A stretch of DNA of 64,000 nt, taken from Gyromitra esculenta. Lineage: Eukaryota; Ascomycota; Pezizomycetes; Pezizales; Discinaceae. The stretch spans positions 1,922,001 through 1,986,000 of the forward strand of contig JBCAML010000005.1 of assembly GCA_038503075.1 (NCBI GenBank), read 5' to 3'. The translations under genes were made by a program, and so were the position numbers. A model generated the notes under the pieces. That model saw nothing but the letters and a program-made list of their open reading frames with translations. It made no database searches and was not told the origin of the DNA. Shown here piece by piece: positions 19,716 through 33,676 of this stretch. Each line of letters begins with the position of its first letter. Positions within the stretch are counted from its first letter, which is position 1.

Positions 19716-19796
19716 CAGCCGTGTAAGAGAAATCTTGACACCCCAGTGGCTGTCTCGCTAGTTAGGTGGGGTGTCAAGACTTTTCTTACACGACTG
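19716..19796. mobile_element. 81-bp Tc1/mariner-type MITE
   Basis: 30-bp terminal inverted repeats (19716-19745 and 19767-19796) begin CAGYCGTGTAAGA and end in TTGACACCCCA. They match at 27 of 30 positions, and every mismatch is a transition. The element is flanked by TA on both sides, the Tc1/mariner target duplication. The 21-bp middle has no coding capacity. A transposase of that superfamily would be needed to move it. Confidence 0.75.
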
Positions 19797-21492
19797 TACA
19801 TACAACGAGACTGACAAATCTGGTAATCGACTTTAGTTTTTTAAAATTATATCCTTGCCTACCCGCTCGAAACCCTATTAAAACATATTATTATAGTACG
19901 TCTGAGCGCCTTATAAAACGAATTTTTATAGGGCGGCCGAGCTGTATTGTGGGCCTGGACCCCAAAGCCGGATTGTAATTTACGAGTGATAGTTGGTGAT
20001 AGAATATAGACCGCGAACTGTGTAATACTGACACGTTTGAAACCCCCAGCCCCTCCACAGCGACTTTGCTTTGTTTTGCTTCTATGTCACCTCTTACTCC
20101 AGCCCCCTAAAACTTCACGGGTACCAAACGATCCAACCTTGACCCAAATACACCAGGCCTCTGTCTCAGACAAACCCTAACTAAGCTTAGCTTATTTGTA
20201 GGTTTACTTTGCCAAGCTATATAAACTAGATGTGCAGTTCAATCATCTTATAAGGATTCGACTTATAAGGGTATCTGATAAGAGTATGCCTGGCAGCCCT
20301 AAGTTACCTTGTATGAAAAAACGAGGGTACCATTTTATAAGAATACCCCTAAGATTTTTAAATTTATTTGATGGCATACCTTTATGGCTGGGTTAGGGTT
20401 ATGCTGGGTTCATGATATAGGCTATTTGCTTTCACTGCGATCATGGTCAGTACAATATTTACACGTGCTAAAACCTACTCCACCCCGTGGTTAGAGCTAC
20501 TAGCTTGAAATCTACATGCATTGCAATTACGCAAAATCATGAGAGTGTATGATAAGCTTCGCCCTGTGCTTGCTTCTAATGAGTCTTGGAGCCTCTATAG
20601 ATGTGGCAACTTGCACCAACGTGTAATTCACAAAATATCACCCGGTTTCTCTATAAGGGTAATTGCTTTATCCCTTCAACCGTAACCTCGCTGTATCTGG
20701 CCTGTACAGGCCACAAAAAAAACTGACAACCTCTAACTTCACTTCAACCTACTTAATAAATCTACAATCTTTCCTAGAGGTTTATTACTATGTATTCTTT
20801 ATGGCTAGCATGCTAAATTTAAAATTAGTTGCTTACTACTTTATTAAGTTAGTGTTTCTGAGAGTGTATTTTTAGCCCTGAAAATGACCCCCAACTCCAA
20901 CTCCAATTTTTTCCTTCAATAGTTGCAACTGTATTCTCAAATTTCTTTTCTGATAAATTGAATAGCTAAGAAAGTTTGTATTAGAACCACAAATTTTTGT
21001 GTCATTGCTGGGGCTGACTTTTGCAGTGTTGAAAAGTCGTAATTTTGACTGTTTTTAGCGATTTTTAGTAGTTTTCGCTATTATTTGCTAGTAAATTTGG
21101 TAAGAATAAGGCATCAACACAGCAGTTTGGACATTCAGGACCATTATTCCGCCACCAGTGCCCCTGAAGTTCTAATTATTTTTTGACCTAGACTTCCTCT
21201 CTTCTTAAAGGTAATACCGGTTTCTACAGGGGTAGAATTCACTTTTAAAGGTGTGGTTGCTGTTCAAAAAACCTAGGTTGCTTAATTAGGGTACTTTACA
21301 ATTTCATTGCTAACAACTTTGGAGTTTGGTCAATAGATTCAAATATTTAATATAATTTTCTTGGGATAGTTGAACTCTATATCCTACTTTATTATCATTT
21401 TTAAATTTTTTTTTAGCTTTGGGAGAGATAAAAGTACGGCATAAATACACCCGTTGCTATGGCCGAAATGTGCTACGGACGAAGGGATAGGG

Positions 21493-21519
21493 GTATTCAC
21501 TTCTACCCGAAGTGAATAC
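21493..21519. repeat. Perfect 11-bp hairpin
   Basis: GTATTCACTTC and GAAGTGAATAC are separated by five bases. There is no flanking duplication or gene nearby; probably a decayed inverted repeat. Confidence 0.5.
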
Positions 21520-24500
21520 TTATAAGACGATTGAATTGCTCTACTACGGGAGGAAATGAGTCAATTTAAATATTACTCATACAGCTGAGATAGTAAAAGG
21601 CAATAAATGATCTATTTCTAAGGGCGTTTGTGGTAAGTGAATAATTTGGTTCGTTTACTGATGCTTTTCCTGATATCTTTCCTCTATTAGTGGGCAATTT
21701 ATGATTTTTCCATGGGAATGGCATTAGGGAAAGTGTAGGGAAAGTCGGGAAAAAGTCATCAGTAAATATATCAATAAATGCATCACAAATGTAAACTTTC
21801 CCGGAAAGCTATACTTAATAGGCTGTCTATTGAACTAAGGACATCTGGATATCGCGATAGGTGGCTCAAGCGACAAAAGTTCTGCCCTAGTGACAAGATA
21901 TATAACAGGTGTATAGGAGGCTCTAGTCTCGGTTCTCTGACTATTCATCCTTTTGGTGATTTTTTTTTCAAAAATTTGGTGTGGAAAAAGGGATAATAAA
22001 GAGATAATCTTACCCGTGGAACAAGGACGAGAAAGGTATCATTTTTCCCTAACTACACCTTTACTGATGCTTTTACTGATGCTTTTACTGGCACATTTCC
22101 CATCACTGTAGAGCTGCAGCTGCAGCTTTGTCATATAAAGTTCGATAACCGCGAAATTAGGGTGGGTAAGCTTAAAAGCTAATGATCTCAGTGGAGATAG
22201 ATATATTTCTACGCTCAAAGCTCTCCCTATATAATTTGACTCTCGAGTGTTTTCAGATGAAATTCAGTCATACTACATAATTACGTATAAAGTTCATCGA
22301 ACAAGGAGGCCTAAAGATTACGCGCACACACACACATACATGTGTAGATAGTCACCTGATAAGCTATAGCCATAACGCAACTTATACTACATAAGATTGT
22401 AAGCTTATGATCGGCTGCAAAATTCCGAATGCCAACGGCATCATATAATGTGCTGTGTGTCGATGGGAGAGTGCTGTAACCGATCTACGGGCTTTTGAGT
22501 TCTCGATCCAGCCTGTATCCATGTCCCTCTGTTTTCCCGTCCGATTCTTTTTATCATGTACATGTGGTATACCGCATACACTTAATCGATAGCGTTCGCG
22601 AGGCTAGAAATTTAGTACCACTATAGGTACCTTAAGATCGCAAATTAAGGCTCGCGACAGCAAAACAGTCGCGTCAACCAGTATTCTGGCCACGAACATC
22701 GACAGAAGGCACGCCCCACGAGCCAGGGAGCGGAAGGATGCATATTGAAAATGAAAGACAAAGGCATAATTTCTTCAAGTCAGATTTATCATTTAAATCA
22801 TTATTAGGTACCAAGTCAAGTTATAGGATCCGGGTATATCGATATATGATTATAGTTCGTATAAACTAGATGGGGCGGCAAAAGTGTAGAAATAGGAATT
22901 TTAAATTTAAATATTGAGGTCTAGAGTTAGTTAAGCTATATGTAGATAGCCTCTCTGGAGATATAAGCTATATAGATGTAACCATATACACATATACAGC
23001 TGTGAAGTGAACCCAAATGCTCACTCATCACTGATATGGCTACCCCATTCTCCAGGTTGATAAATAAGTAATACGCTAATTATCTATTTCATTTAATAGG
23101 ATGAGCAGGTAAGAGAGGAGCTCGAGTCGGTGAAGGCGGAGTGAATTTCTAAGATGAAGGTCACGTGGGAAGCGAGAGAAGGTGTTTATCATTTTTGGAA
23201 GAGAAATTAAACGGATGCCCAGCATAGCGGAAATGCCATGTGACATAGGGAGTAGTAGTGTTTCATATTTCGTATTTCTATGTTTCTACGTTTTTCAAGA
23301 GCACCATATGCATATCCTTCGAATTCAAGTTAACGTCATATGTGCCCACTGAATAAGCAGTAAATTATAAATGTCAAATTCACAATTTATCACTCGGTAT
23401 TGTGAACCTATTCAAACTCAGCGACCTTAGGCAGCATGCGCAGTATTAGTACATGTAGGTAGTAAAGTTTCTGAGGCATTTTAATAAACATCCGAAGCCT
23501 AATCCATAACACAGCACACTGAAATTGAATTAGTAGATGTCATGGTTGCAAAATTCTAAGATACAAAACCTTCAATCGCTTGACATGTACAGCGTGTCCC
23601 AGCTCTGGTCGGCGTCTATCTCGTGCGGAACTCCACCATTTTAGCAGCCAAACGGTCTTGAGATTTTAGTTATGAGACTTTAGATAGACGCATAGTATGG
23701 ATAAATTAACTGAGCTATAAGAGGAGTTTGATCATGAGTTATCACAAGCCTCTGCATGATTCCACATGCAATGCGGGTTTCACAGGTTCCCTAATTCTTC
23801 TTTTACATGTTCTTCATATACACCTTTTTACAACAAGAGAGTGGGGGCCAGGCGTATCAACCTTCTTAATTTGCAAAAACCTCCGATACTCTCGAAAACT
23901 ACCACCCAGTTCACCCATCGCCACTTGATATAATTAGTGTAAAACTTACCTAGATGTAGGTGTTTTACAGTATAGCTGCGCACCGACGAACCAAACAGGG
24001 AAACGGAAGAGAAAGGGATGGAAGGCCGATACTTCGTTATTAGGCTATGTATAAACCTTAAGCCTGAGTATCGTGATCTTCATACATATCGATATTGCCG
24101 TCGCTCTATTCGACACACCCTAGGCCTTGCAGTTTTCCTGTGATAGCATGTCAAAGATCAAAACGTTGGCTAGTTTTTTTAATGTTGCACGAATTCACCA
24201 GATGCGTCAGAACATACATACGTTATAATTACTATGCAGGTCCCAGGCCACACAGCAGTAAGCGAAACCACTCTTTCTGTCGAGGAGGCGAGGGCGAGGA
24301 AGATTATCGAAGAGACAGTGCTTCGGATCGGCTGGCCCTGCCTCAAACTTACCAGGATAGCTCTTCACACAGGGGTTATTTTTTTTTTTGGAGATGCGGC
24401 TATTCCTTCGGATACCAGACGTTCTAATGGTCTAGACGGGTATTGTCACGGAGATATGACTATGTATGAACTTCCTGGTCTTCAGGCTCTATTGTTAACT

Positions 24501-27500
24501 ATCTATTCGATTATATGCAAGGTACCGGTTGTTTCAAGTTATTTGTTTTGTTTGCAACATTATTACTGTAAGCCAATAATGCTCACAACGTCGCCAACCG
24601 AAGGGATTTACTCAGATCCATATCTTCTACCTAGGAGATCTAGACTGTTTTAAATAATTAGCAACTACCTTGACACGAGAAGCAAGCCAAATTTGGCGAA
24701 TACGTCGGAGAATTTAAGGAAGCAGGTCATGTCACGGGACTTTTGCAGATCTATAGCCTCTAACCTCATGGAGCAAGACAACATTCCAAACACTATCAAG
24801 AAGTGCCAATCCCAGGCGCGTATCCGGCAGGGCCACTACTCAACCTCCACGAGAAGAAATCGAACAGGGAGTATATGTGCTCAATCCCGGAATTCAATCA
24901 GTACTGCGCATGCCATCACTTCCCCTTGTCTATTTGGACGTATGTAACTTGATTCATCCGGTCGTCTAAGCATGCACCTATGCCGAACCGGATGGAAGCA
25001 CTTTATACCGTATGCTTTGGAAATATCCGAATCTCCGCTTCCATAAGCTCTGGCCCGCTTAGGCGGCAATGGGGCCATTATGGTCCCATCTCACAACGCA
25101 TCCCCAGTTTAGAGGTCTGTGCGGCGTCAAATATAAGAAAACCAGGTCCATAAATCGTGATATTCAACGGTTGTTTAACTTAAAACATCGGTAGCTGGCG
25201 AATTCTTCCAAATTCTAGTCCTGGGAAATTTTCAGGACATAGCCTCAGCCTAAGTCATCCCGGCCATTAAGGTAACAGAAAACCTGGAAATTATTCTGAT
25301 ATTTGTTTTCGTATCATTCGCGTCCAATTTACTTAACCGTCAATGCGAACAACTAAAGTTTTTGGCCAATTGCGGCTCAAGTTTATCGATATTGATGCAA
25401 TGAGGTTAGTGCACCTATCCAACCATGGTACTGGGAACCTCCCCACCACACAAGTTAACCGGGTACACTTGAAATAAGAGAAAAAACGATACACCTTTCA
25501 TCCTTCCCGTAGCCGGTGAGATCAGAGAGAGATGCTGGAGAAGCACGAGTGCCTTTTTCTCCCCGCCCCCCACACCTCGTGCGGTGCATAGGTTTAGAAC
25601 ACATTTAAGATTACGAGGATCTATCACGTAGCTGAGGAACTTTGCATCTAGCAACGTCCTCTAAACAACATCGCTACTTCTCGTTATCCAAGTATTTTTC
25701 TCACGGTTCGGTTGTCCTCGTGATAGAAGCAGAGTGTCAATTGGCATAATAGTTTGCTAAAGCGTGTGCTACCCAACTAAAGAAACGATCTTCACACCAA
25801 ACTCTAAAGGGTGTTTCATCAAGTTGCTGCGCTGTTCACTGGAATCTGGAGTTTCTCTTTTCTCCGACATAGCATCTCGCTTGACCCCAAGATGGAGATG
25901 TGAGCCGGCTTATCACACATCCTCCTTTCGTACCCTTCGTCCACCATGTGGCCCTTGCTTTTCCACCTGCTGGCCCGTCTAAACAGTGCCGTGACGCAGC
26001 TCGATTACTTGTTCCGTTTCGGCTTACATGTATTTAAAACTCTATACAAGATCGAATAATTAAATGCACCAAAGAAGAAACAGCCGTGATAACCTATTTA
26101 GAGACCTAGATATTTACAAAATTATGAAGTTTCGTAATAGACTACCCTTTTTTTTAGAAACTGAATCTTCAATTTCTCTCTTGGGTAAAAATCATGATCG
26201 TCTGTTCAGTTAGCTTACTCTTCCAAAACCTAGGTCTGAGCCCAAGAATGCCATCTTGCTAATCGATTAACCAATGGTCTGGCACAGAACACATCCTCGC
26301 CGCGCCGCGCCGCGCTCAATAGCCAATTAGCTAGGGCCGAGGGCTGGGCCTTAGCATCACGCATCATCTAAGACATATTCCGGATTTCTTTACTGTTATA
26401 AAATGCCTTTACCCTCCACTGATTGGGGATCCCTGGCCGGATAGCAGTTGGACGAAGCGATTGGATGATTGGCGGGCTAGGATTAAACCATGACGAAGGA
26501 AACAAGCTGGGGCTAGCGATCTAAACCATGACGACCCCTAATAACTTCTACTTCTTTAGGTCGCTCCACATCCACCTTGACCGCAATTAGGTTAATTCAT
26601 GATCAGATGCTGAAAGTCAGTCTCTTGTTGCTTCCTGCACGAAGTAACGAAAGGATTAAGTAGGTGACTCGACAGATGTAGATTATGATGGTAAAGCAGC
26701 GTCACCACGCGCTAGCATGGTAGTGGTTAACCAACACGTTGACCGCTCTAGTTCCTATGGTAGATTGCGGCACTTGCCTCTGCCTGCAAGAGCTCCAAAA
26801 TTTGCAAGCCCAAGCAATCTCCGAATCTCGCAGAGCAGCATGCAGAGAGGGCAAGTCGGAACAAAGAAAATCAAAGGAGGAAATGTCGAATCGAAGTTGT
26901 GATTGAAATCCGGGCCGATACTAGTTGGAACTTTGATCAACGTACTCCAATTACTCCAATGCCACTTCAACCATATCCTGTGACCTCGAACAACACCAAC
27001 CAAGCACATGGAGTTTCTAGCAGCAGCACTGGATACTTAAACGGTTTGATGAGGCCCAGAAACTTCCTGAAAAATGCCGCGGGCTCTTACTCCTAGGAAT
27101 ATACTTTGGAAATCGGATTTCGCCGGCATGTACTATGTACATGTTCTCTCCTCCATTGTGCTCCAGACCAAGCAGCAAATGCCTTCAAACTCCTCGGCTT
27201 CGCGCTTCCGCTGCATGCTTGTTTCTTGGTTGTTTTCCCTCAAGCATGTTAGAGGCTAGGACACGCTTGCTAGTGCTCGGTCTGTCTTGTTGGACATTCA
27301 GACGCATGCGGGGACTGTAACATCCATCGCGGGCCTCACCAGGATGTATCCGTCTCGCTACCATCAGTGCTATACTCCTTCCCTGCACAGGCCATTTTTA
27401 TTCGACCTTCAATATCGTCCCTTCTTCGCCTGCCTTACTTTTATTTACTGTTCGTTCGATGCGTGCAGTTCTTTCCTAAACGCATGCTGGGGGGCGTTCA

Positions 27501-27844
27501 TGACACCTCAAACAGGATGGAAGCCCACCCCTCTAGGGAAGGAAGGCTCGTGCCCAGTGAAGATAGGCGAATTCAATTTCTTGCCTATTCATTCGATCTG
27601 CAGGGTGCCGCGGATGTGTGTGAGAGGGTAAAGTGATGGCAAGAGTAATATTTAATTTAATTTTTAAAGGTAGAGGACGGCTGCGGATCAATCAGTCACC
27701 AACCAACCCTGGACGATTGACTACCAACTCAACATGTCGACGTGTTCGCAGCTATTCGGGATGGGTAGAATTCCAGGTTGAGGAAGACCTAGGCAAAGTA
27801 GACAATATTGGAGGTATCGTGGACTAACCGTGCCCAAGTTGGGC

Positions 27845-28028
27845 TATATAAGGACTACATGTGTATCTACCTCTGCTGTTGATGTGTGGATTTCCATTCA
27901 ATGGCCTGAGCTTCGTGAACCCTTCCCGCACACTTCCCCGCTAGGCTTCCTCTTAATTTCTTCCCTCCTTCCCTCCTTCCCTCCTATCCCTCCTCTCTCC
28001 TATCCCTCCTGGTCTTGCCTCCTTCCAC
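27845..28028 (+). promoter_or_regulatory. TATA box and pyrimidine tract upstream of the luciferase-domain gene
   Basis: TATATAAG at 27845-27852 is followed by a long CT-rich stretch (27959-28028, repeated TTCCCTCC). Such tracts commonly mark transcription starts in filamentous fungi. The next good ORF starts at 28464, so the 5' UTR would be long or contain an intron. The assignment to that gene is inferred. Confidence 0.45.
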
Positions 28029-28463
28029 TCAGCGTAGTCTCGTCTACCTTTGTGCCCAGTATCTCCCTCTGCTATCACCAATACGGTATTGGCATCATCA
28101 AATTTACGGGGCGTACGTCTAAACTTTACCAGCAGTACCTTCGATCAGTTAACACCTGTATCTCTTGATCAATTCAACTTTGTTTCAGCGGCAATCACTG
28201 CTATATCTGCGTTCTTTTGTGTTACCTATCATTTGGTGATAAGTTCCATCAGACAATCGATATTGTACGTCATTAGTACGTATTACATCATCCGACAAAC
28301 CGTGCTCCTCCTTCACTGAACCTTTAAACCTCATTGGTTTGTCTCTTATCAAATATATCCAATCATAATCCTTATTTCTCATTTTCATCATGCCTTCACT
28401 TTTCTTTACTACTGTTTTCCAGATTCAAAGGGCTTACCATTCTTTATAGCTACACCTTGAGTC

Positions 28464-29508
28464 ATGGAGACCGTTCAAATTATCTCAAATCTCATTTTCC
28501 CGCCACTTCCTTCATCCCCTTCAATTCTCACCAATCCACCACTTGCTCCCATCTTTGCTTTCCAACCAAATTACCTTCTTATCCCGCTCCTCTTACTTCC
28601 TCTAGTCGGGTACTTGACGTACAAGGACTATAACTTCTACTTGTCGCTTGGCCCTGGGGGAACCCCATCCAATTTTTATGGTTACATGATTATCACATCA
28701 CTCCGTATCCTGGCTCTTCGCAACCCACGAGTTCCAGGGCCAATTCCCGATGAGTTGCAGAATGGTGGATATCTCCCCTCAGCTGGAATCCCTAAGCGCA
28801 ACTCCCCGAGGCCAGAAGTGGCCGGAATTGCACCGCAAAGGCAAACTAACCAGCGCCCTCGCAAAGAAATCTTCGAGCTCCTTTCGAATTTAATGGTGAA
28901 ATTGGCAGACGACCATCCAGAAAGATTAAGGATTGCTACGAGCTGTTTTGAGAAGCACTGTCCTGGCCTATTCTCTACCAAACAGGTTAATAAGACTTGT
29001 AATGGAGAGATTGCCCATGCGCATCCAAGCGATGGAAGTTTACACATGACATTACACCCACATGATGCTAAGGTTATCATTGAAGCAGGATGGGGAGGTA
29101 CGTGATCATGGATTCCGTCTCTTACCCCTTCTTTAAATACTCTAGTACAATTAAGATACGAGCCGTTCTCTTTTTGGCTAATCAATGGATGTAGAACGTC
29201 ATCCCCTTGCTCGTGGTGGTTGGTGCACTCGATTTGTTCCAGTTGGCTTCTTAATGATTTACGCACCACGTACTGAGGAGGAAGTAAATGTTGTCATGGG
29301 CATCATCTTAGCTGGGATTGGGTGGGTCAGTGGTGGGCCATTGGACGAATCAAGCACCAACGATCACTTGGATGTAAATGAGGATCTAGCCCCTGTAGAC
29401 TGTTGTAATAGGGGCAATTTCCTTGACACCGCAACCTTCACGGATAGAAACGAAACCAGCTGCAGCGTTGTTAAAGACGTCGCGAACGCAGTCATGGAGA
29501 TTGCTTGA
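28464..29508 (+). CDS. Luciferase-domain (DUF5519-type) membrane protein
   Basis: Two exons (28464-29097, 29195-29508) encode 315 residues. The 97-nt intron has donor GTACGT, branch GGCTAAT and acceptor GTAG, and joins EAGWG to ERHPLARGG in phase. An N-terminal membrane segment (about residues 36-51, LLIPLLLLPLVGYLTY) precedes LSLGPGGTPSNFYGY. The conserved C-terminal half has CFEKHCPGLF, HPSDGSLHMTLHP, DAKVIIEAGWGERHPLARGG and VPVGFLMIYAPR, ending in IILAGIGWVSGG. This pattern marks a fungal family annotated as luciferase domain, although no light emission is known for it. The biochemical role is unknown. The last ~55 residues are poorly conserved. Confidence 0.85.
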
Positions 29509-32500
29509 CTGATTTGTTTCCCGCCATTTTTCTAGTTTCCTAGAAAATTGTGCTGATAAAAGTTTGTTCTTCTAATTTCTACTTTCGAATTTTTCCTATA
29601 AAAAAGTTTAGGCGCAAAGGTAGCACAGATTACGTGTATGGCACATTTTTTGTTTCTGCTTTGGTTTTTCCGATGCCGTATCGGAAATGGAAATCTTCGA
29701 TTTTACGGTGTAGGAGAACTTTGGTTCCTCTACGCCCTGCTGATTTAGGATGGAAGCTGTATTTAGGCCTGTAGAGTTAGACACACGATTGCCTTAGGAG
29801 TCTTAGAATTTCCGTATCCTCACGGCATATAGCCAGCATACTCCACCCCACATTGTTTGTGAGAAAACCTTGTTTCGCTTAAAGAAAGGGGTTACTTTTT
29901 AACAGGCATACGAGCCAAAAAACAGTGAGTCGAGATCAGGGTATGGTAAGGGGGATAAATTTCATGGACTTGGTATTCCATTTAATTTACAGTGCATGTT
30001 ATTCTTCAAGGTCGCTGTGTGGCTCAGTCACTTTGCCTCTTCGATTAACTTCCTATCTTCGTGTTTGCACGTCTAATTATAATAAGTAGAATTAAAATAT
30101 TTCCACCACAGGCATAGGCACTAGCTTTAGGTTAGATTCAAGCTAGTTCGAAATTGTTGGGGCGACTCATGAGATATCGCTCTACAAATTGAAGGCACTG
30201 AGTCACTTCAGCTTTATTGTTTTGCCGTGTAGCATTCATCTTACGTCTTTGATATACGATATATAGATTAGAATGAGTACAGCGCGATATAACATCATCG
30301 CTTCTAAAAAGGGCAATTTATTTTAGTCACTTATAGCTAATACGCACAACTTACGTACAAATAATAACGATCAGCCAATTAGAAAATTTAGAGAGAAGTA
30401 ATCTAGTTAGATATGACTCCAGTGGTGGCTGGGTAGTTAAAGCACATCGCTCTCGCTGCATATGTTGTTTTATTTTCTCCCCATAAATCCCTATCTTTGC
30501 GATAGCGCTGCTGGCGCTCTGAAGAAAATTAACGATCGATATGTTGATGTAAGATCTAGTGGATGATCATGTGACAGTAATGTCAATCATGTAGGAACGC
30601 AACGAAAATGGCCTATATAAGTAGAGCAATTTCTCAGCCTTGAGCTGACCCAATAACATTTACTAATATTGGCTGCGTGGAAGATGAAACGGTTCGATTG
30701 GCAACCACTGGCACCAATACCATCGTAAGAAACTGATGGAAAGCTTCAGTTTGTCAAGATCTTGGAAAATACCAATGCTCATTCCAGTACACTAACCCTT
30801 CGTAGCTCATCTCCTACCTATCGGGTAGCCACTTAATGAAAAAAGAAAACTTCAAACAAAAGTCCTCCCTAGTCCTCCAGGAAAGTTGCAGATCCGGGTT
30901 CTTCCAAGGGAATATCGGAAAATCTGAACAACAGCGAGCCAGTCCAACTTGGAATTCGGAACTCGAGTATGCGTCAACAGGGCTAGGGATGGAGTTGTCT
31001 CTAGGGTCCTAGTAACATGCATATTATATAGTAGTCGTTCTTGGATGTGACGAATCTCACAGAACGCGAAGAAAAAAACACGAAAAAGTTGGTAGTGCCT
31101 ATGGAAAGTAGATAAGATTCTCCTAGTAGCTCGAATAGAGAAGAACTTCGATTTTATTGATTTTAATTTTTGACTTTGTGAAATTCGTCACACTCCTGGT
31201 TTCGTCATACGCCTAGGAGCAACTCTAAAAATGATCTACTAGAATAAACTAGGCCTAGTTTAGTTTAGCTCAAAACAAGGAACCACAATACAACCATCCT
31301 AAAGTTGCGATTATGTCCCACTAATCCTAGGCAAGGTTATAGGGCCATACACGATGGTTATAAAGTAAAGATATTCTGACACGCAAAGAGGATTGTAGTT
31401 GCCCATTACCAGCAAAAAAACTGAGCTCTGCCCCTTGTTCTACATTACTACGTACCGTATCCAACAAGTTGCTGTAGTTTTGCGAGACGTAGCGTCTTAC
31501 GTTGCCATATATAGAAATCTCGAAAAACCGCGACAACGTTAGCCCTTTGGGCAGGGTGGTATAAGAAACCAGGCGTGCCTCGAACAACTCCATCCCAGAT
31601 TAGTTCGTTATTACAGCAGTATTCATATGAATCTCTGGAGAAGTACACATTGTATATATATACAATAGATTCTCCGTTAATCGTTAATCACCCTTAAAAT
31701 AAAATATAAAAACATGTATATAGCCTAACTCGGTGGAGCTAGAAAGGACCGGAAACGCGTCATTCACGAGCTCCCTAAAATGCCGATAGAACTTTTGGGT
31801 GCTAAAGAAAACGGATAAACCACGTGCGATAAAGGTACTTCTTCCCCTAGCTAGAGACCGTTACGTATACCTGCATCGAGTTGATCTATATATATGTACA
31901 TGCCTCATTTTAGGTATCTGATTAGTAGTTTTCAGGTGGACTAAAAAATATCACGCTTGTGGGCTCAGCAAGCAACATGTTCTTTTACAATACGAATTCG
32001 ACAATGGAGATTGCCAGTACTGAGAAATCTTAGATATCTGCAACATACTCATTGCGAGCTATAAGTATTAAGAGAGGATAAGATTGTTGATTAGTTAGCT
32101 CTCTATCCTAGCTCTTTAGAATACCAATCTATACCCCCGCTCCCAAGCCTAAAACACACGACATGAGTTTCAGCAATCGCAATGAGAAGGTAATCTCAAT
32201 CATTAAATTAATTTAAATTTACCAACTACAGGCTAACTAATGTTCCATTTCAAGAATGATGATTAAGGTTGTGTCGCTACCATTGATACGTCAGGATAAG
32301 AATAGTTTTATTGCCAAGAGATATCGATATATATATACCCTATTTCATCCAGGCCTCACAACCAGATAAGCGGTTACAATAGATATTCTCTTGCAGTCTA
32401 CATTACCCCGCGGGGTTTCCAGTTAACCTATCTATGGTAGGCGATAAGGATAAGTCTGCACAACAGAAAAACACCTCTGCACCAGTGACTCCATGGTGAT

Positions 32501-33676
32501 ACCCAAGGTGGGGTAAATCAGACAACTCAAAATTGTGCTAGCCCTGGAGCTGTGAGTGGATGCCACCCCGTAAAATCTGGATTCAAGGTTAGAGTAGTTC
32601 AGGTTTCTATTCTGGTATACGTTCATCTGAACTACTCTAGCTTTGAATCCAGATTTTACGGGAAGGCTTCCAGTCTAGGTCTTAATGGCTGAAAGAAACA
32701 TAAAGTGGATTAACCCGTGTTTATAAAGTATACTCGTCACAACTCTTACATACCAAAACACGAGCCTAGGCAAAAAGCTAAAACGCCAGAAACTTTCTTA
32801 TTTCTATCAGTTGTCCGGGTAAGGGATATCCAGGTGGGCCACGAAAGCATCTAACTTCTATATCATCTATTCTTTTAGGCGAATGTAAAGATAGTGGATT
32901 ATTAGAGAGTTATTGTTATGTTGCGGGTGGAAGGGAGCCCTACGGTCCCAAGTGGAAGGGAGAGAAACTAGCCTAGCCAGCTATTCTAATAATAGAACAT
33001 GGGCCTTCAGAAGGGTTTCCGTAGCAGGACTCTACTTGAATAGCTCCATCCTATTCATAGTTAGAAAACTGTGCTTAGAAAATATCATAGTTTTATTTGA
33101 TCGTTTTGTAAGTGTACGTGCGTTGCTCGAGCTCCCAGTCTACCCCAAAGCAAGTTACCATGTTCGTCTTTAGATATTGTATTAAACAAGATCATGCACA
33201 AGCCTACTATGCTGCCTACATATATATATCACGGCAATAATTTCAAGTTGAATTGCTGCACTATGTGACGTGAAAAATCCAGAGCAAAATCACAGGATGA
33301 TACGGATGTTTGGCTCCTCATATTTCTAACAAGCAATTCAAACGATAGGCTAAATAAATAAGTGGAATAACAAAGATATTAAAGGCATAAATACCCACAA
33401 ATATGTAACTCCTTCGATGCTACTTTTTTTTAAGACAAACAAAAAAAAGAATGTTATCAAAATACTGTCCTGCCCAACTAAATGTATAATCAACCTAAAG
33501 TCCAACAAAAATTGCAAATATTCTAAAAGACCCCAAAAGCAGCCTCAAACTCGTTCAATCCAAATTCGTCCCATACAATCCGAATTGGAATCACGGCCAA
33601 AGTTTTTCGCCAATCATCTTTCAAAGCCCAAACACAACCACACGAGTTAGACCCGTTTCCTGTTGATACCCTTTGT
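29509..33676. other. Spacer between the luciferase-domain and CorA-like genes
   Basis: There is no recognisable gene. A perfect 18-bp palindrome TAAACTAGGCCTAGTTTA lies at 31245-31262 and a fold-back element at 32567-32662. The first few hundred bases are presumably the 3' UTR of the upstream gene. Confidence 0.6.
32567..32662. repeat. Fold-back element with 36-bp arms
   Basis: Arms 32567-32602 and 32627-32662 pair at 34 of 36 positions (CCCGTAAAATCTGGATTC at the ends), with a 24-nt centre. Both mismatches are transitions. I see no clear target duplication, so it may be a MITE with eroded flanks or a local inversion duplication. Confidence 0.7.

Larger units (their letters stand above)
15356..27844. 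other. Gene-poor spacer of about 12.5 kb
   Basis: No open frame here shows a known domain, a convincing exon-intron structure or biased composition. The sequence is AT-leaning with many TATA/ATAT runs. Small elements within it are listed separately (hairpins at 16650 and 21493, MITE at 19716). The longest frames (17309-17653 +, 24234-24653 +) give proteins I do not recognise. Decayed repeats are the likeliest content. Confidence 0.6.

Noticed and set aside
24234..24653. 139-residue + strand frame (VEEARARKIIEETVLRIGWP...)
   Set aside because: Begins plausibly but runs into repetitive hydrophobic sequence with no known domain; likely chance or a relic.
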